Source: Edaphobacter sp. | GTDB taxonomy: Bacteria > Acidobacteriota > Terriglobia > Terriglobales > Acidobacteriaceae | Assembly (NCBI GenBank): GCA_025462755.1 | Contig: JAOAPF010000086.1 | Span: 1 to 52,844 of the forward strand | DNA: 52,844 nucleotides | Direction: 5' to 3' | Part shown: positions 41,413-51,510 of the stretch, piece by piece | How positions within the stretch are numbered: the stretch's first letter is position 1 | Layout of the letters: each line of letters opens with the position of its first letter | Made by a program: the position numbers and the translations under genes | Notes under the pieces: model-generated | Databases searched by the model: none | Seen by the model: only the letters and a program-made list of their open reading frames with translations | Told to the model about the DNA's origin: nothing

Positions 41413-44176
41413 CCGACACGGTTTCTACCTCTTGGGTTCGCTCCTTTGCAAAGCCGCCTGCTTTACCAGCATCCAGAAGCTGCTGTCCCTCCATGCGACC
41501 GAAAAGCTCGATCAGTTTCGCGATCACGCCGGTCCATCCGGTCTGGTGGCTGGCTCCCAGGCCCGCGCCGTTGTCACCGTGGAAGTACTCGAAGAACAGG
41601 ATGTAATCCTTCCATTGGGGATCGGTCTGGAACTTCTCTGTACCTCCATAGACTGGCCGCCGGCCCGATTTATCCCGCAGGAAGATCCGCTCCAAACGAT
41701 TGGCTATCTCCCGGGCTACGTCGAACAGGTTCATCAGCTTGCCCGAGCCGGTGGGACACTCGATCTTGAAGTTGTCTCCGTAATACAAATAGAACTGAAG
41801 CAACGCACGAATGAGCAACGCATTCACCGGCATCCAGATTGGCCCGCGCCAGTTGGAGTTCCCGCCGAACATGCCCGTGTCGGATTCAGCCGGAAGGTAA
41901 TTCACGCGGTATTCCTGACCCTCGACGTTTACCACGTAGGGATGCTCGTCGTGATATTTGGAGAGTGCCCGGATCCCATAGGGACTGAGGAACTCGTTCT
42001 CATCCAGCATGTGTGTGAGAATCCGGCGTAACCTATTCTCATTCACAAGTGCAACTATGCCGCGCTCACCATATCCGAAATGGCCGGGACCGGTTATATG
42101 AATGCTTTCGCGCAGCTCGGGCATACGTTGCATGCGTTCGAACATTATCTCCCCCGCTCGTGGCACCCGTTCGCGCTGCCACGGCTCGACGACTGTAGTG
42201 GCACACAGGGGCAGCAGGCCAACCATGGAGCGCACCTTGAGCCGCTGTGCACTACCATCGGGACGGCGCAGGACATCGTAGTAGAACCCGTCTTCCTCAT
42301 CCCACATGCCTTCCGGCCCCGTCTGATTCATGGCACGGGCGATCCAAAAGAAATGTTCAACGAACTTGATGGCCATGTCTTCGTAGAACGGATCGTTGGC
42401 CGCCAGCTCCACGGAAATCTCAGCCATGTTCTGACAGAAAAGTGCGACCCAGGCAGTGCCGTCAGCCTGCTCGAGGTGGCCGCCGGTCGGCAGAGGCGAG
42501 CTGCGGTCGAAGACACCGATATTATCCAGCCCCAGGAATCCGCCCTCGAAGAGATTCTTGCCGAACCGGTCTTTGCGGTTGATCCACCAACTGAAATTCA
42601 GCACCAGCTTGGCAAACGACCGCTTGAGGAATTCAAGATCGCCCTTCCCCTTCAACGCTTGTTCCGTCCGGTATAGGAAGATAGTGGCCCAGGCATGCAC
42701 TGGTGGATTCACGTCACTGAAGTTCCACTCGTAGGCCGGCATCTGACCGGTAGGATGGATGAAAAACTCCTGCAGCATCAGGTCGAGCTGTTGTTTGGCG
42801 AATTCCGGATCGACCGTGGAGAGCGCGATGGTGTGGAACGCGAGGTCCCAGGCCGCGTACCACGGATACTCCCACTTGTCGGGCATCGAGATAATGTGGC
42901 TGTTCACCATGTGGAACCATTCGCTGTTCCGCATGAGGTGTCCGCCCGGCTTCATCGGATCCTGACCATGTTCCGTGAGCCATAGATCGACGTCGAAGAA
43001 GAAATACTGCTTGGTCCAGAGCATTCCGGCCAGCGCCTGGCGCATGACGAGGGCTTCATCTTCGCTGACTCGGGTTGGTGTTATAGCTTTGTAGAACTCA
43101 TCTGCTTCACGCTTGCGGGTCTCCATGATTTCGGCAAAGCTCTTGAACGGATCGCCGATGGTAGCAGGCGTTACATCCGTGAGGCGAAGACGGACGGTGG
43201 CGGCCCTTCCGGCACCCACATTCAGCTGATAATGTGCGGCAGATTTGGTTCCCGTTTTCTCTGGATTCACAGCGTTCTTCTTGCCCTCAACTACATAGTT
43301 GTTGATTCCGTCCTTGACATACGGCGACTGGTTAGCCGTGCCGAAGATCCGCTCGTTGTTCGTCTCATTTTCTGTGAACAGCAGCTCGGCATCTCCCTCG
43401 CAGTACAGATACCGCTCGCCGAGATCCGCGTGTGACGCTACAACAACCTGGTCGCCTTTCTTGCCAGAGACCTGCTTCAGGGACGGCTTGGGTGTATCGG
43501 GCCACCATGTCCAGGTATTACGAAACCATAATGTTGGCAGGACGTGCACGGTGGCTGGCTCAGGACCGCGATTCACCACAGTGATCTGGATCAGGATGTC
43601 TTCCGGAGACTCCTTGGCATACTCGACAAAAACGTCAAAGTAGCGATCTTCGTTGAAGATCCCGGTATCCAGCAGTTCATACTCCATGTCGCCGCGATTG
43701 CGCCGTCTGTTGGTTTCGATCAGATCGACGTAGGGGTAAGCCGCCTGCGGATACTTGTAGAGATACTTCATGTAGGAGTGGGTGGGCGTGCTGTCGAGGT
43801 AGAAGTAGTATTCTTTGACGTCTTCGCCGTGGTTGGCCTCGCTATTCGTCAGACCGAACGCACGTTCTTTGAGAATAGGGTCTTTGCCATTCCACAGAGC
43901 CACGCTGAAGCACAGCCGCTGATTGAAATCGCTGATCCCGGCGAGACCATCCTCACCCCAGTGATAGGCGCGCGAGCGGGCCTGGTCATGGGTGAAGTAG
44001 TCCCAGGCATTTCCATCCTGGCTGTAGTCCTCGCGAACCGTACCCCACTGCCGCTCGCTCAGGTAGGGCCCCCACTTTCTCCAAGGCTTTTCGCCGGCGA
44101 CTGCCTTCAGTTGGGATCTGCTGGACTCGAGTGTGCCTGCCTCCTGCAGTCTGGCTGATTCCGCGTCTTGTAACAT
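41408..44176 (-). CDS. GH63/MGH1-like glucosidase
   Basis: A cytoplasmic glycoside hydrolase of about 922 residues of the MGH1/GH63-like (alpha/alpha)6-barrel type. An N-terminal beta domain ([55 protein letters not shown]) is followed by the barrel ([79 protein letters not shown]), including the candidate acid/base Asp in AWDLAFH and Glu residues late in the barrel. Relatives act on glucosyl- or mannosyl-glycerate or other alpha-glucosides. The ATG at 44176 follows AAAGGAGGAACAAA; a longer frame upstream is arginine-rich. A shared-operator copy is 190 bases upstream. It is divergent from glgX. Confidence 0.88.
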   Translation of the reverse strand: MLQDAESARLQEAGTLESSRSQLKAVAGEKPWRKWGPYLSERQWGTVREDYSQDGNAWDYFTHDQARSRAYHWGEDGLAGISDFNQRLCFSVALWNGKDPILKERAFGLTNSEANHGEDVKEYYFYLDSTPTHSYMKYLYKYPQAAYPYVDLIETNRRRNRGDMEYELLDTGIFNEDRYFDVFVEYAKESPEDILIQITVVNRGPEPATVHVLPTLWFRNTWTWWPDTPKPSLKQVSGKKGDQVVVASHADLGERYLYCEGDAELLFTENETNNERIFGTANQSPYVKDGINNYVVEGKKNAVNPEKTGTKSAAHYQLNVGAGRAATVRLRLTDVTPATIGDPFKSFAEIMETRKREADEFYKAITPTRVSEDEALVMRQALAGMLWTKQYFFFDVDLWLTEHGQDPMKPGGHLMRNSEWFHMVNSHIISMPDKWEYPWYAAWDLAFHTIALSTVDPEFAKQQLDLMLQEFFIHPTGQMPAYEWNFSDVNPPVHAWATIFLYRTEQALKGKGDLEFLKRSFAKLVLNFSWWINRKDRFGKNLFEGGFLGLDNIGVFDRSSPLPTGGHLEQADGTAWVALFCQNMAEISVELAANDPFYEDMAIKFVEHFFWIARAMNQTGPEGMWDEEDGFYYDVLRRPDGSAQRLKVRSMVGLLPLCATTVVEPWQRERVPRAGEIMFERMQRMPELRESIHITGPGHFGYGERGIVALVNENRLRRILTHMLDENEFLSPYGIRALSKYHDEHPYVVNVEGQEYRVNYLPAESDTGMFGGNSNWRGPIWMPVNALLIRALLQFYLYYGDNFKIECPTGSGKLMNLFDVAREIANRLERIFLRDKSGRRPVYGGTEKFQTDPQWKDYILFFEYFHGDNGAGLGASHQTGWTGVIAKLIELFGRMEGQQLLDAGKAGGFAKERTQEVETVSV

Positions 44177-44336
44177 TTTGTTCCTCCTTTTGCTTGGCCG
44201 GTTCGCCTCAAGAGAGAGCCTGGCTCGAACTTCGGCCTGATCGTATTGCCTCAAACTAGAGCGGCGCCGTGACAATGGCTGTGAATGCCAATCACAGAAC
44301 TACGCACGATCGTCACACGACGATGAGATCGCTTCA

Positions 44337-44381
44337 ACTGTGGTCCATTTGCATCAATATGACCACTAGGGAAACCTCTAG
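44337..44381 (-). promoter_or_regulatory. Shared palindromic operator upstream of the glucosidase gene
   Basis: Operator CTAGAGGTTTCCCTAG (minus strand, 44381..44366), TGGTCA at the -35 position (44365..44360), 17-base spacer, CACAGT (44342..44337). The hexamers are weak, and the operator is in the glucosidase/glgX gap, so it could act on either gene; the minus-strand fit is better. Confidence 0.45.
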
Positions 44382-44619
44382 TCCACGATGGAAACGAGAG
44401 GTTCGGCAACGTCGGCTCATTCTAAAGGCCGGGAGCCCATGTTCCGGCACAGCTCATAAGAAGGCGAGATCGTGATCACCACAAGCGTTGAAGGAGTATA
44501 GTCCTATTCCACTCTTCATGGTTCCTTTGGGAAAGCTTTCTGACGGGGCTAGATTCCTGGCACTTCAAGGAGAAGTCCCATGACGCGAAGACAGTTGCGT
44601 CCGCTCACCGTCCTCTCTG

Positions 44620-46800
44620 ATGCGAGTAAGTGCAATAAAGGTGATCATGCTCTCAAATTTATCGTTAGCCGATAGCAAACGCTCTCTTTCGACAACTACG
44701 ACCAGAGGAAGGACCGCTCCTCTCGGCGCCATCGTTACGCACGACGGAGTAAACTTCAGCGTGTTTTCCCGTAAGGCTAGCGCTGTTGAGATTCTTTTCT
44801 TCGATCGGGAGGACGATGCGCAGCCGACCGATGTGGTCAGAATCGATCCCATTACCAATCGCACCTATCACTATTGGCATGTGTTTGTGCCCGGCATTCG
44901 CGCGGGACAACTCTATGGGTATCGATTTCATGGACCGTTTGATCCTGCCGCTGGTATGCGTTTCGACCCCGAAAAAGTTCTGCTCGATCCGTACGGGCGC
45001 GGAGTCGTGGTCCCAAAGGCATACAACCGGGACGCTGCACGTAGACGTGGGAACAACGCTGCAACGGCAATGAAAAGCGTTGTGGTGGACCCGACGGCAT
45101 ACGACTGGGAGGGCGATATGCCGCTCAGACGTCCATCGACGCAGACCATCGTCTACGAGATGCATGTCAAAGGGTTCACGCGTAACCCCAATTCTGGCGT
45201 CGGCGACAAAACACGCGGAACGTATCGCGGGCTAACCGAGAAGATCCCCTATCTTCAGGAACTTGGCATTACGGCGGTGGAACTGTTGCCTGTCTTCCAG
45301 TTCGACGCCCAGGATTGCCCGCCTGGTGTAGTCAACTACTGGGGCTATCAACCGGTGTCGTTCTTCGCTCCACATCAGGCATATAGTTCACGTCAGGATC
45401 CTCTCGGCCCGGTCGACGAATTTCGCGACATGGTCAAAGCACTGCATCGAGCAGGAATCGAAGTCATCCTCGACGTTGTTTTCAATCACACAACCGAAGG
45501 AGATCATAACGGACCGACGTTGTGTTTACGTGGAATCGACAACAGCGCTCACTACATTCTCAAAGAAGACCGCTCACATTATGCCGACTACACCGGATGT
45601 GGAAACACGCTCAATTCCAACCATCCCATCGTACGTCGGATGATCGTGGACAGCCTTCGCTATTGGGTTGAAGTGATGCACGTCGACGGGTTCCGGTTCG
45701 ATTTGGCGTCCATTCTTACTCGCGATTCCAGCGGCAATATGATGGCTAACCCTCCGGTTCTTTGGGATATCGAGTCGGACCCATATCTTGCCGGAACAAA
45801 GATAATCGCCGAAGCCTGGGATGCGGCTGGACTATACCAGGTGGGCAGTTTTGTCGGAGATAGCTGGAGGGAGTGGAACGGCCGTTTTCGTGATGATGTA
45901 CGAAGCTTTCTTCGCGGCGACGAGGGGTATGTGCGGCGTTTCGCTGACCGCATCCTAGGCAGCCTTGAGATTTATGGGCATAAAGGACGCGAAGCAGAAC
46001 AGAGCATAAACTTCATAACCTGTCATGACGGATTTACCCTCAATGACCTGGTCAGTTACAACCAAAAGCATAATGAAGAAAACAATGATAACAACCGTGA
46101 CGGCGCAGATGACAATCGCAGCGGGAATTGCGGCATCGAGGGCGCGACCGATGATCCCGCGATCGAAAAACTAAGAAATCGCCAGGTGAAAAACCTTTTG
46201 ACCGTCACATTGATGTCACTTGGTCTGCCCATGATCACGATGGGCGACGAAGTCCGGCGCACGCAGCATGGCAATAACAATGCCTATTGCCACGATGACG
46301 AGAGCGCATGGTTCGATTGGAGCCTTCTCAATAAGCACTCGGATGTGCACCGGTTTGTTCAATTAATCATTTGCAGACGGCTGATGCGAGACGTTGGCCC
46401 TGAGCAACGGAGGATGACCCTGGCGCAGTGGATCGACGCAGGCATAAAGGGTTGGCACGGCGTAAAACTCAACCAGCCGGACTGGAATACTTGTTCGCAC
46501 AGCGTCGCACTGAGCGTGCAGCTACCAAGCGAAAACCTGCTCGCCTATTTCATCTTCAATGCCTATTGGGAGCCGCTCGACTTTGAACTTCCGCCCTTGG
46601 ACAAGGGTAATGGAGGTTCCTGGCACCGATGGATCGACACCTACTTGGATTCACCGCAGGACATTGTTGCGTGGGAAACTGCCCCCGTGGTTCCAAGTCA
46701 CACTTATCGAACAGGTCCTCGTTCTATTGTCGTTCTGTGGCAAATGGGACAAAACATAGCTCGTAAGCATAACGACCGTGCAACCGGATCGCATCCCTGA
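44620..46800 (+). CDS. glgX: Glycogen debranching enzyme GlgX (isoamylase type)
   Basis: Cleaves alpha-1,6 branches of glycogen limit dextrin. The 726-residue GH13 enzyme has an N-terminal CBM48-like domain (RTAPLGAIVTHDGVNFSVFS), then VYEMHVKGFTRNPNSGVGD, the GH13 regions VILDVVFNHTTEGDHNGP, DGFRFDLASILTRD (nucleophile Asp), KIIAEAWDAAGLYQ (acid/base Glu) and INFITCHDGFTLNDLVSYN (third catalytic Asp), and MGDEVRRTQHGNNNAYCHDD, which is typical of GlgX. All catalytic residues are present and length is normal. The start may be 44620 or the ATG at 44647, which follows AAAGGTG closely. It is divergent from the GH63 glucosidase, pointing to storage-glucan use. Confidence 0.93.
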   Translation: MRVSAIKVIMLSNLSLADSKRSLSTTTTRGRTAPLGAIVTHDGVNFSVFSRKASAVEILFFDREDDAQPTDVVRIDPITNRTYHYWHVFVPGIRAGQLYGYRFHGPFDPAAGMRFDPEKVLLDPYGRGVVVPKAYNRDAARRRGNNAATAMKSVVVDPTAYDWEGDMPLRRPSTQTIVYEMHVKGFTRNPNSGVGDKTRGTYRGLTEKIPYLQELGITAVELLPVFQFDAQDCPPGVVNYWGYQPVSFFAPHQAYSSRQDPLGPVDEFRDMVKALHRAGIEVILDVVFNHTTEGDHNGPTLCLRGIDNSAHYILKEDRSHYADYTGCGNTLNSNHPIVRRMIVDSLRYWVEVMHVDGFRFDLASILTRDSSGNMMANPPVLWDIESDPYLAGTKIIAEAWDAAGLYQVGSFVGDSWREWNGRFRDDVRSFLRGDEGYVRRFADRILGSLEIYGHKGREAEQSINFITCHDGFTLNDLVSYNQKHNEENNDNNRDGADDNRSGNCGIEGATDDPAIEKLRNRQVKNLLTVTLMSLGLPMITMGDEVRRTQHGNNNAYCHDDESAWFDWSLLNKHSDVHRFVQLIICRRLMRDVGPEQRRMTLAQWIDAGIKGWHGVKLNQPDWNTCSHSVALSVQLPSENLLAYFIFNAYWEPLDFELPPLDKGNGGSWHRWIDTYLDSPQDIVAWETAPVVPSHTYRTGPRSIVVLWQMGQNIARKHNDRATGSHP

Positions 46801-47159
46801 TTCTCAAATTCTCACTCGAAACAAATACCCCGATTGCGTTGTTGGGCCCAAAGATCGATTTTTGGACATCCAGCTGAAACCTGCATTTCGGCTACGACTC
46901 TTGAAACCGGACGAAAGCTCGGTGCACTTGCCAGACTGAAAGGGTTCGGCTTTCTTTGCAGGGGTGTCGGAAATCATCCCTGTTGCTGCAAAGTTGAAAT
47001 GCCCCGACGGGAACAAAGTAGAACCGTCCAAACTCAATAGTAGTCGTCGTGCGGTGGGAATGTGGTAATCCCGCGTTCTCTGCGGGATTTCCAAGGGCTG
47101 TGGGAAGAGAGGGGAAACGGCTTCATGTTTTCCTCTCTTTCCATCAGACCGTCATTTCC
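46801..47159. other. Gene-free stretch after glgX
   Basis: Open frames here are short and show no family pattern. It holds the 3' end of the glgX transcript and leads into the aminotransferase remnant. No hairpin with a clear T-run was found. Confidence 0.3.
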
Positions 47160-47645
47160 ACCGCTTCAGAGTTCGCGGCGAATTCATGTTTTTCCAGGGA
47201 CCGCTTATATTTTGACAATGCACCAATCCGATCGGGATCAGCAATGGCGATGAGAGAACTTCTTGTACCACTCCTTCTCACGTGTGGCCCGGCTCTTCTC
47301 TCGACCGCAGCCTTGGTGGAAACTTTCTCACGTGGTGGTGTTGCAGATGGAGAAGTAGGCGCGCGCGGTCCAGTATTGCTGGCGACGCTTGGCATCGTGC
47401 TCGATCATCCATCCCGTGCGCACTCCGGCAATCGAAAATGCCTTTGACAGGTCGGCGATCACGGTGGCGTGCGGCAGGCGCGCCGCCGATTTCGTTTGCC
47501 TTCCGTGGTAGATGGGATGGTAGACCTCGTCACTGACCAGCTGGATTCCGCGCTTGGCGGTGAAGTCGTGCAGGGCTTCCATTTCGGCGTCCCCGATGGG
47601 TCGCACCGGTCGGGTTGTGCGGGCTGTTGACCAGAATAAGTGCGC
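47160..47645 (-). pseudogene. Class I/II aminotransferase fragment
   Basis: On the minus strand ALILVNSPHNPTGAT (the N-P-H-N-P-T-G motif) is followed, after a frameshift near 47600, by GIQLVSDEVYHPIYHG (PLP-phenol site D-E-V-Y) and VIADLSKAFSIAGVRTGWMI (S-x-x-K with the PLP-binding lysine and the GxRxGW motif). A further frameshift near 47340 leads to degraded sequence. The N-terminal third and the C-terminal domain of a normal 380-residue PLP aminotransferase are absent, so it is a dead gene. Confidence 0.75.
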
Positions 47646-48283
47646 AGTAAATGCGGACCCTATGCAACACCACGTGCTCCTCGATTACTTAACATTCAAA
47701 CAATCCGGGAGTAAAGTGACGAGATGTGCGTTTATGGAATTGCACGGAGATCACGTCTCCGGGTTGCATCACCTCCCGCCGGAACCGGTAGGCCGTGGAG
47801 GGATAACTCTGCTGCATTCATTCCAAATCCTTTGCTCATAGAGCTTTCCCTTTAGTCGGACAAGGAACAAACTTAACCTCGGCCCACTCTGTGTTCAATC
47901 GAAAGTGATGCACCTGCGGGTTCGAGCAGCGAGTCACCAATAATTCTTTCGCGGATGATCGATCGAGAAGACCTTGGCGAGCTTCGGAACGAGTACCGCG
48001 GTTCCGCGTCTCAACATCTCGGATGCGGGCAGCTCTAAAGGTACTGGGGCAGAAATAACGAGTGCTACGGTGAAGACCGCCTCTCTTGACAATCGTATAC
48101 CTACACGAATAATTTGCATCCCCATTGAAAAATCAGTTCACATTTGAACTGATCTGGGAGGCTTCCCAGTGTACTTCGACATTCCTACCAAACTCATATA
48201 CTCCTCGCCAATTTTTATATCCCTCTTTGCATGTTCCATCGAGGCCAACAACAAAGTTACAGAAGGTCATAGAGGACATAAGA
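47646..48283. other. Degraded stretch between two pseudogenes
   Basis: No convincing gene. A 63-codon minus-strand frame (47934-48125, with LPASEMLRRGTAVLVPKLAK then VFSIDHPRKNYW) looks protein-like but has no family I recognise and no good ribosome site. The plus-strand ribosome site GAGGACATAAGA near 48272-48283 belongs to the following receptor pseudogene. Confidence 0.3.
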
Positions 48284-50490
48284 ATGCACTCTCAGATATT
48301 CACCACTCATCGTCCGAGCTTATTTCTCCACTTCTCCCTGCTGGCAGCGCTTCTGTTCTGTGTGCCCCAACTCCGCCTCTACGCTCAGTCTGCCGGCACC
48401 GCCAGCGTTCAGGGGTCAGTGACTGATGCCACCGGCGCCGCTGTTCCTAACGCCAATCTCGTCCTCACCAACACCGATACAGGTACCTCGCGCTCGACAA
48501 CATCCGACAGCGGTGACCTTTACAGTATTCCGAACGTCCCGGTAGGCCCTATTCGCTGACTGCAGACGCCCCTGGTTTTAGCAGCTTTACTCAAAAGGGC
48601 GTCCTCGAGGTCGGCAACAACGTCCAGATCAACCCCGCGCTCAAGGTCGGCACCTCAAACGAACACATCGAAGTACAAGCCTCCGGCGTGGCCCTGGAGA
48701 CCGAGACAAGCTCATTCAAGTAGGTCATCGATCAGCAGCGGATTACCGAGATGCCCCTGAACGGCCGCCAGGCTACTCAGCTCGTCCTAGTCTCTGGCGG
48801 AGCCGTTACAGCGCCCGCCGGCGACCTCATCGGCAGCAAGAATTACGCCAGCTCTACCGTCATCGCAGTCGCGGGCGGACAAGGCAATTACAACAACTAC
48901 GTACTCGACGGGGGCACCAACGTCGACGTCTTCACCAACGTCAACCTTCCTTACCCGTTCCCAGATGCTCTTCGCGAGTTCTCAGTCGAATCGAACTCGC
49001 TTCCGGCGCGCAACGGTTTGCACCCGGGCTCCCTCGTCAACGGTGTCACCAACTCCGGTACCAACCAATGGCACGGCACTGTGTTCGAGTTCCTTCGCAA
49101 CAACATCATCAACGCGAACAACTTCTTCTCCACGACCAAGGACACGCTCCACCGCAACCAGTTCGGTGGCACTCTTGGCGGAAAGATCATTACGGACAAA
49201 TTATTCTTCTTTGGCGGTTATCAGGGCACGCGTGAAAGCCAGACAACCAACGCTGCCAATCTCTGTATCCCCACCGCGGCTGAGATCTCTGGCGACTTCA
49301 GCCAGCAGCCTACCTCCGGCAATTGCGCCCGCGTAACCATTGCCCCTGGAAAAACCCTCATCGACCCGGTCAGTGGCGCCAACATCACCGCGACACGGAA
49401 GGTACCAGCGAGCAGTCTCAGCCCGCAGGCCCTGGCTCTCGTCAAACTGCTGCCTCTCTCTCAGGCCAATCCCGTAAGCGGACTGATCCAGATAGCGCTT
49501 CCCGCCATTAACCGTGAGAACCAGTACATCGGACGCGTCGACTACACAATCAACCAGCGGCAGAACGTCTTCTTCCGCGTCTACGTCACCGACTACTTCG
49601 CGCCCGCTTTTTACCAGCCCAACAATCTGCTGCTGACCACCACGGCCGGCAACGATGAGCGCGTGATGAATTACACACTCGGCCACACATTCGTCCTCTC
49701 GCCGAAGCTGGTCAATACATTTCACGGAAGCTTTGCCCGCCGGCGCGACAATCGTGGACCCACTGCGGGCGGCATCAACGCTCAGGCAGTTGGAGTCAAC
49801 ATCTACACCTATGTCCCGGCCGACTTCCGCCTGGCCGTCTCCAACTACTTCTCAATCGGCTGCGGCACCTGCTCCCCGGGTCACTTCAACACGCAGACCA
49901 CTGACCTCTCCGACGATGTCGACTACGTCTATGGCAAACATCAGCTTGCCTTCGGCGGTGAGTACATCCGCGCCGCTCAGAACACCAACGCTGGCTATCT
50001 GCAGAACGGCAACTTCAGCTTCAACCGCGGCCTCTCCGGTATCAACAACAACAACGTCGGCGAACCGCTCATCGACTTCCTCACCGGTCAGCAGAACGCC
50101 TTCAGCCAGAGCCGCGCACAGCCCACCAACTATCGCCAGAACATCTTCGGCCTTTATGGTCAGGACAACCGTCAGTACCTCTCAGCGAAGTCCGCCGGAG
50201 CTTTTTCAGCCAACGCAACAGGAACTTTCGGAAACCTTGGCCGCAATGCCTTCCGTCACCCTGCCTACTACGATGTGGATGCCGCAATCACCCGAATCTT
50301 CCCCATCCACGAGCGCCTCGCTCTCAACATCCGTCTTGAGGCCTTTAACCTCTTCAACCATCCCAATTTCACACCCGGCGGTACTGTCTCGACTGCCATC
50401 ACGACCGCATTTAACTCCAGCACCTTCGGCTACGCCACTGCCGCGCAACCTGCCCGTATCTTCCAACTCGCTGGCAAGGTCACCTTCTAA
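48284..50490 (+). pseudogene. TonB-dependent-receptor-like gene, broken
   Basis: Begins with a good ribosome site and a signal (SLLAALLFCVPQLRLYAQ), then the carboxypeptidase-regulatory domain (GSVTDATGAAVPNANLVLTN). Three lesions are visible. A one-base loss near 48549 turns NVPVGPYSLTADAPGF into an early stop. A CAG-to-TAG change at 48721-48723 sits in SSFK-Q-VIDQQRI. A large in-frame deletion near 50170-50200 joins GLYGQDNRQYLS directly to AGAFSANATGTFGNLGRNAF, removing several hundred barrel residues. The plug (NYNNYVLDGGTNVDVFTNVN, HPGSLVNGVTNSGTNQWHGT) and the last strands (LNIRLEAFNLFNHPNFTPGG, ARIFQLAGKVTF) are clear. Compare the complete 1167-residue receptor at 27117. Confidence 0.88.
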
Positions 50491-50516
50491 CCCCTCACTG
50501 CTCCACCATCACCAGA

Positions 50517-50546
50517 ATGGCTGCCCAATTCCGGGCAGCCATTTTT
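50517..50546 (+). terminator. Rho-independent terminator after the receptor pseudogene
   Basis: ATGGCTGCCC (50517..50526) and GGGCAGCCAT (50533..50542) form a perfect 10-base stem with loop AATTCC, followed by TTTT. It lies 27 bases after the receptor stop codon. Confidence 0.85.
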
Positions 50547-51081
50547 GATCTGCAGCGTCATAACATCTATATGGAAAGCCGCAGGGTTGCAGGACCATCT
50601 CTATCTATCACCGCGTCGGCGATCATCTGCTGGAACTGGTCCGGGACGCATTGCAATCAGATGCCGGAGTGGCGTCGCGCGGGAGAGAAAAGACAAGAGA
50701 GCTTCTGGCATACTTGCGTGAGCCTCCTGAAGAGTTGCGCCCCGGTATCACGCAAGCTCCTGTAGAGATTTGTGAGGGGTCAGCATAGCGTCTGAACCTC
50801 GATGAGCGCCAAATCGCCGAAGCACTCATCGAGACGCCGTATACCCCCAGTATCCCGCGGAACTCAGCCTGCTTCCGAAATCGGAATCTCAGCCAACCTG
50901 CAGTCAATTCCAACACTGGATCGTATGATTTCGAAACCCTCTCGCGCATCTGGTTATTTCGTTCAATTCCTGTGGGTATCTGAATGCGCCTTCCTGATGC
51001 CTAACGAGCATCAATCTTGACGAAAAAGGTCTTGGACGCCTGTGGAATTTTGGGGCACTCTCTTGGAAAAGGAGGTCGCTA
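50547..51081 (+). other. Decayed stretch before the excisionase gene
   Basis: A protein-like reading without a start runs to a TAG at 50786-50788 (HRVGDHLLELVRDAL, then REKTRELLAYLREPPEELRP), and another reading follows at once (RLNLDERQIAEALIETPY). Both look like pieces of old genes but I cannot name a family. No RNA gene was recognised. Confidence 0.3.
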
Positions 51082-51321
51082 ATGGCACAGGTGATCGCAA
51101 AATTTCCCCCTCGCTCGGTCGACAATCATTCATTCGGCATTCCTGATTTTGAACCCCTTCTCAACAGCCACCAGGCAGCACAACTTTTAGACATTCATCA
51201 CAAGACCCTACAGAAGTTGGCTCGACGCGTGGAGATTCACGGCTCCCATGTCGGTAAACTCTGGCGTTTCCGCGCATCCGACCTGAGCGCGTGGTTGGAG
51301 CGGCAGGAACGAGCGAGCTGA
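51082..51321 (+). CDS. Excisionase/MerR-like helix-turn-helix protein
   Basis: A 79-residue protein with an 'excisionase family' winged helix: LLNSHQAAQLLDIHHKTLQK, LARRVEIHGSHVGKLWRFRA, SDLSAWLE. The order helix-turn-helix, wing with G-x-x-W-R-F, and D-L-x-x-W is that of the HTH_17 family used by excisionases and small regulators of integrative elements. It starts after AAGGAGGTCGCTA, the ideal anti-Shine-Dalgarno sequence. It lies 190 bases upstream of the broken integrase and near tRNA-Asp, so it probably directed excision or controlled the integrase. Confidence 0.85.
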   Translation: MAQVIAKFPPRSVDNHSFGIPDFEPLLNSHQAAQLLDIHHKTLQKLARRVEIHGSHVGKLWRFRASDLSAWLERQERAS

Positions 51322-51510
51322 CATTCCATCACTCAAACCGTACTTACATCCCAATCCCACGAATCGGCACGTTGCCGATCAAGGCTTCGCGCGCTCCTAC
51401 TGACGCCAGGTTTCCCCAAACATTGGCAACGGAGAAGAACATGCTCGACCTCTGCCCCGCACTTCGGTACGCTGAGAACAGTCATCCGTGGCGCCTATCC
51501 AGGAGAGATC

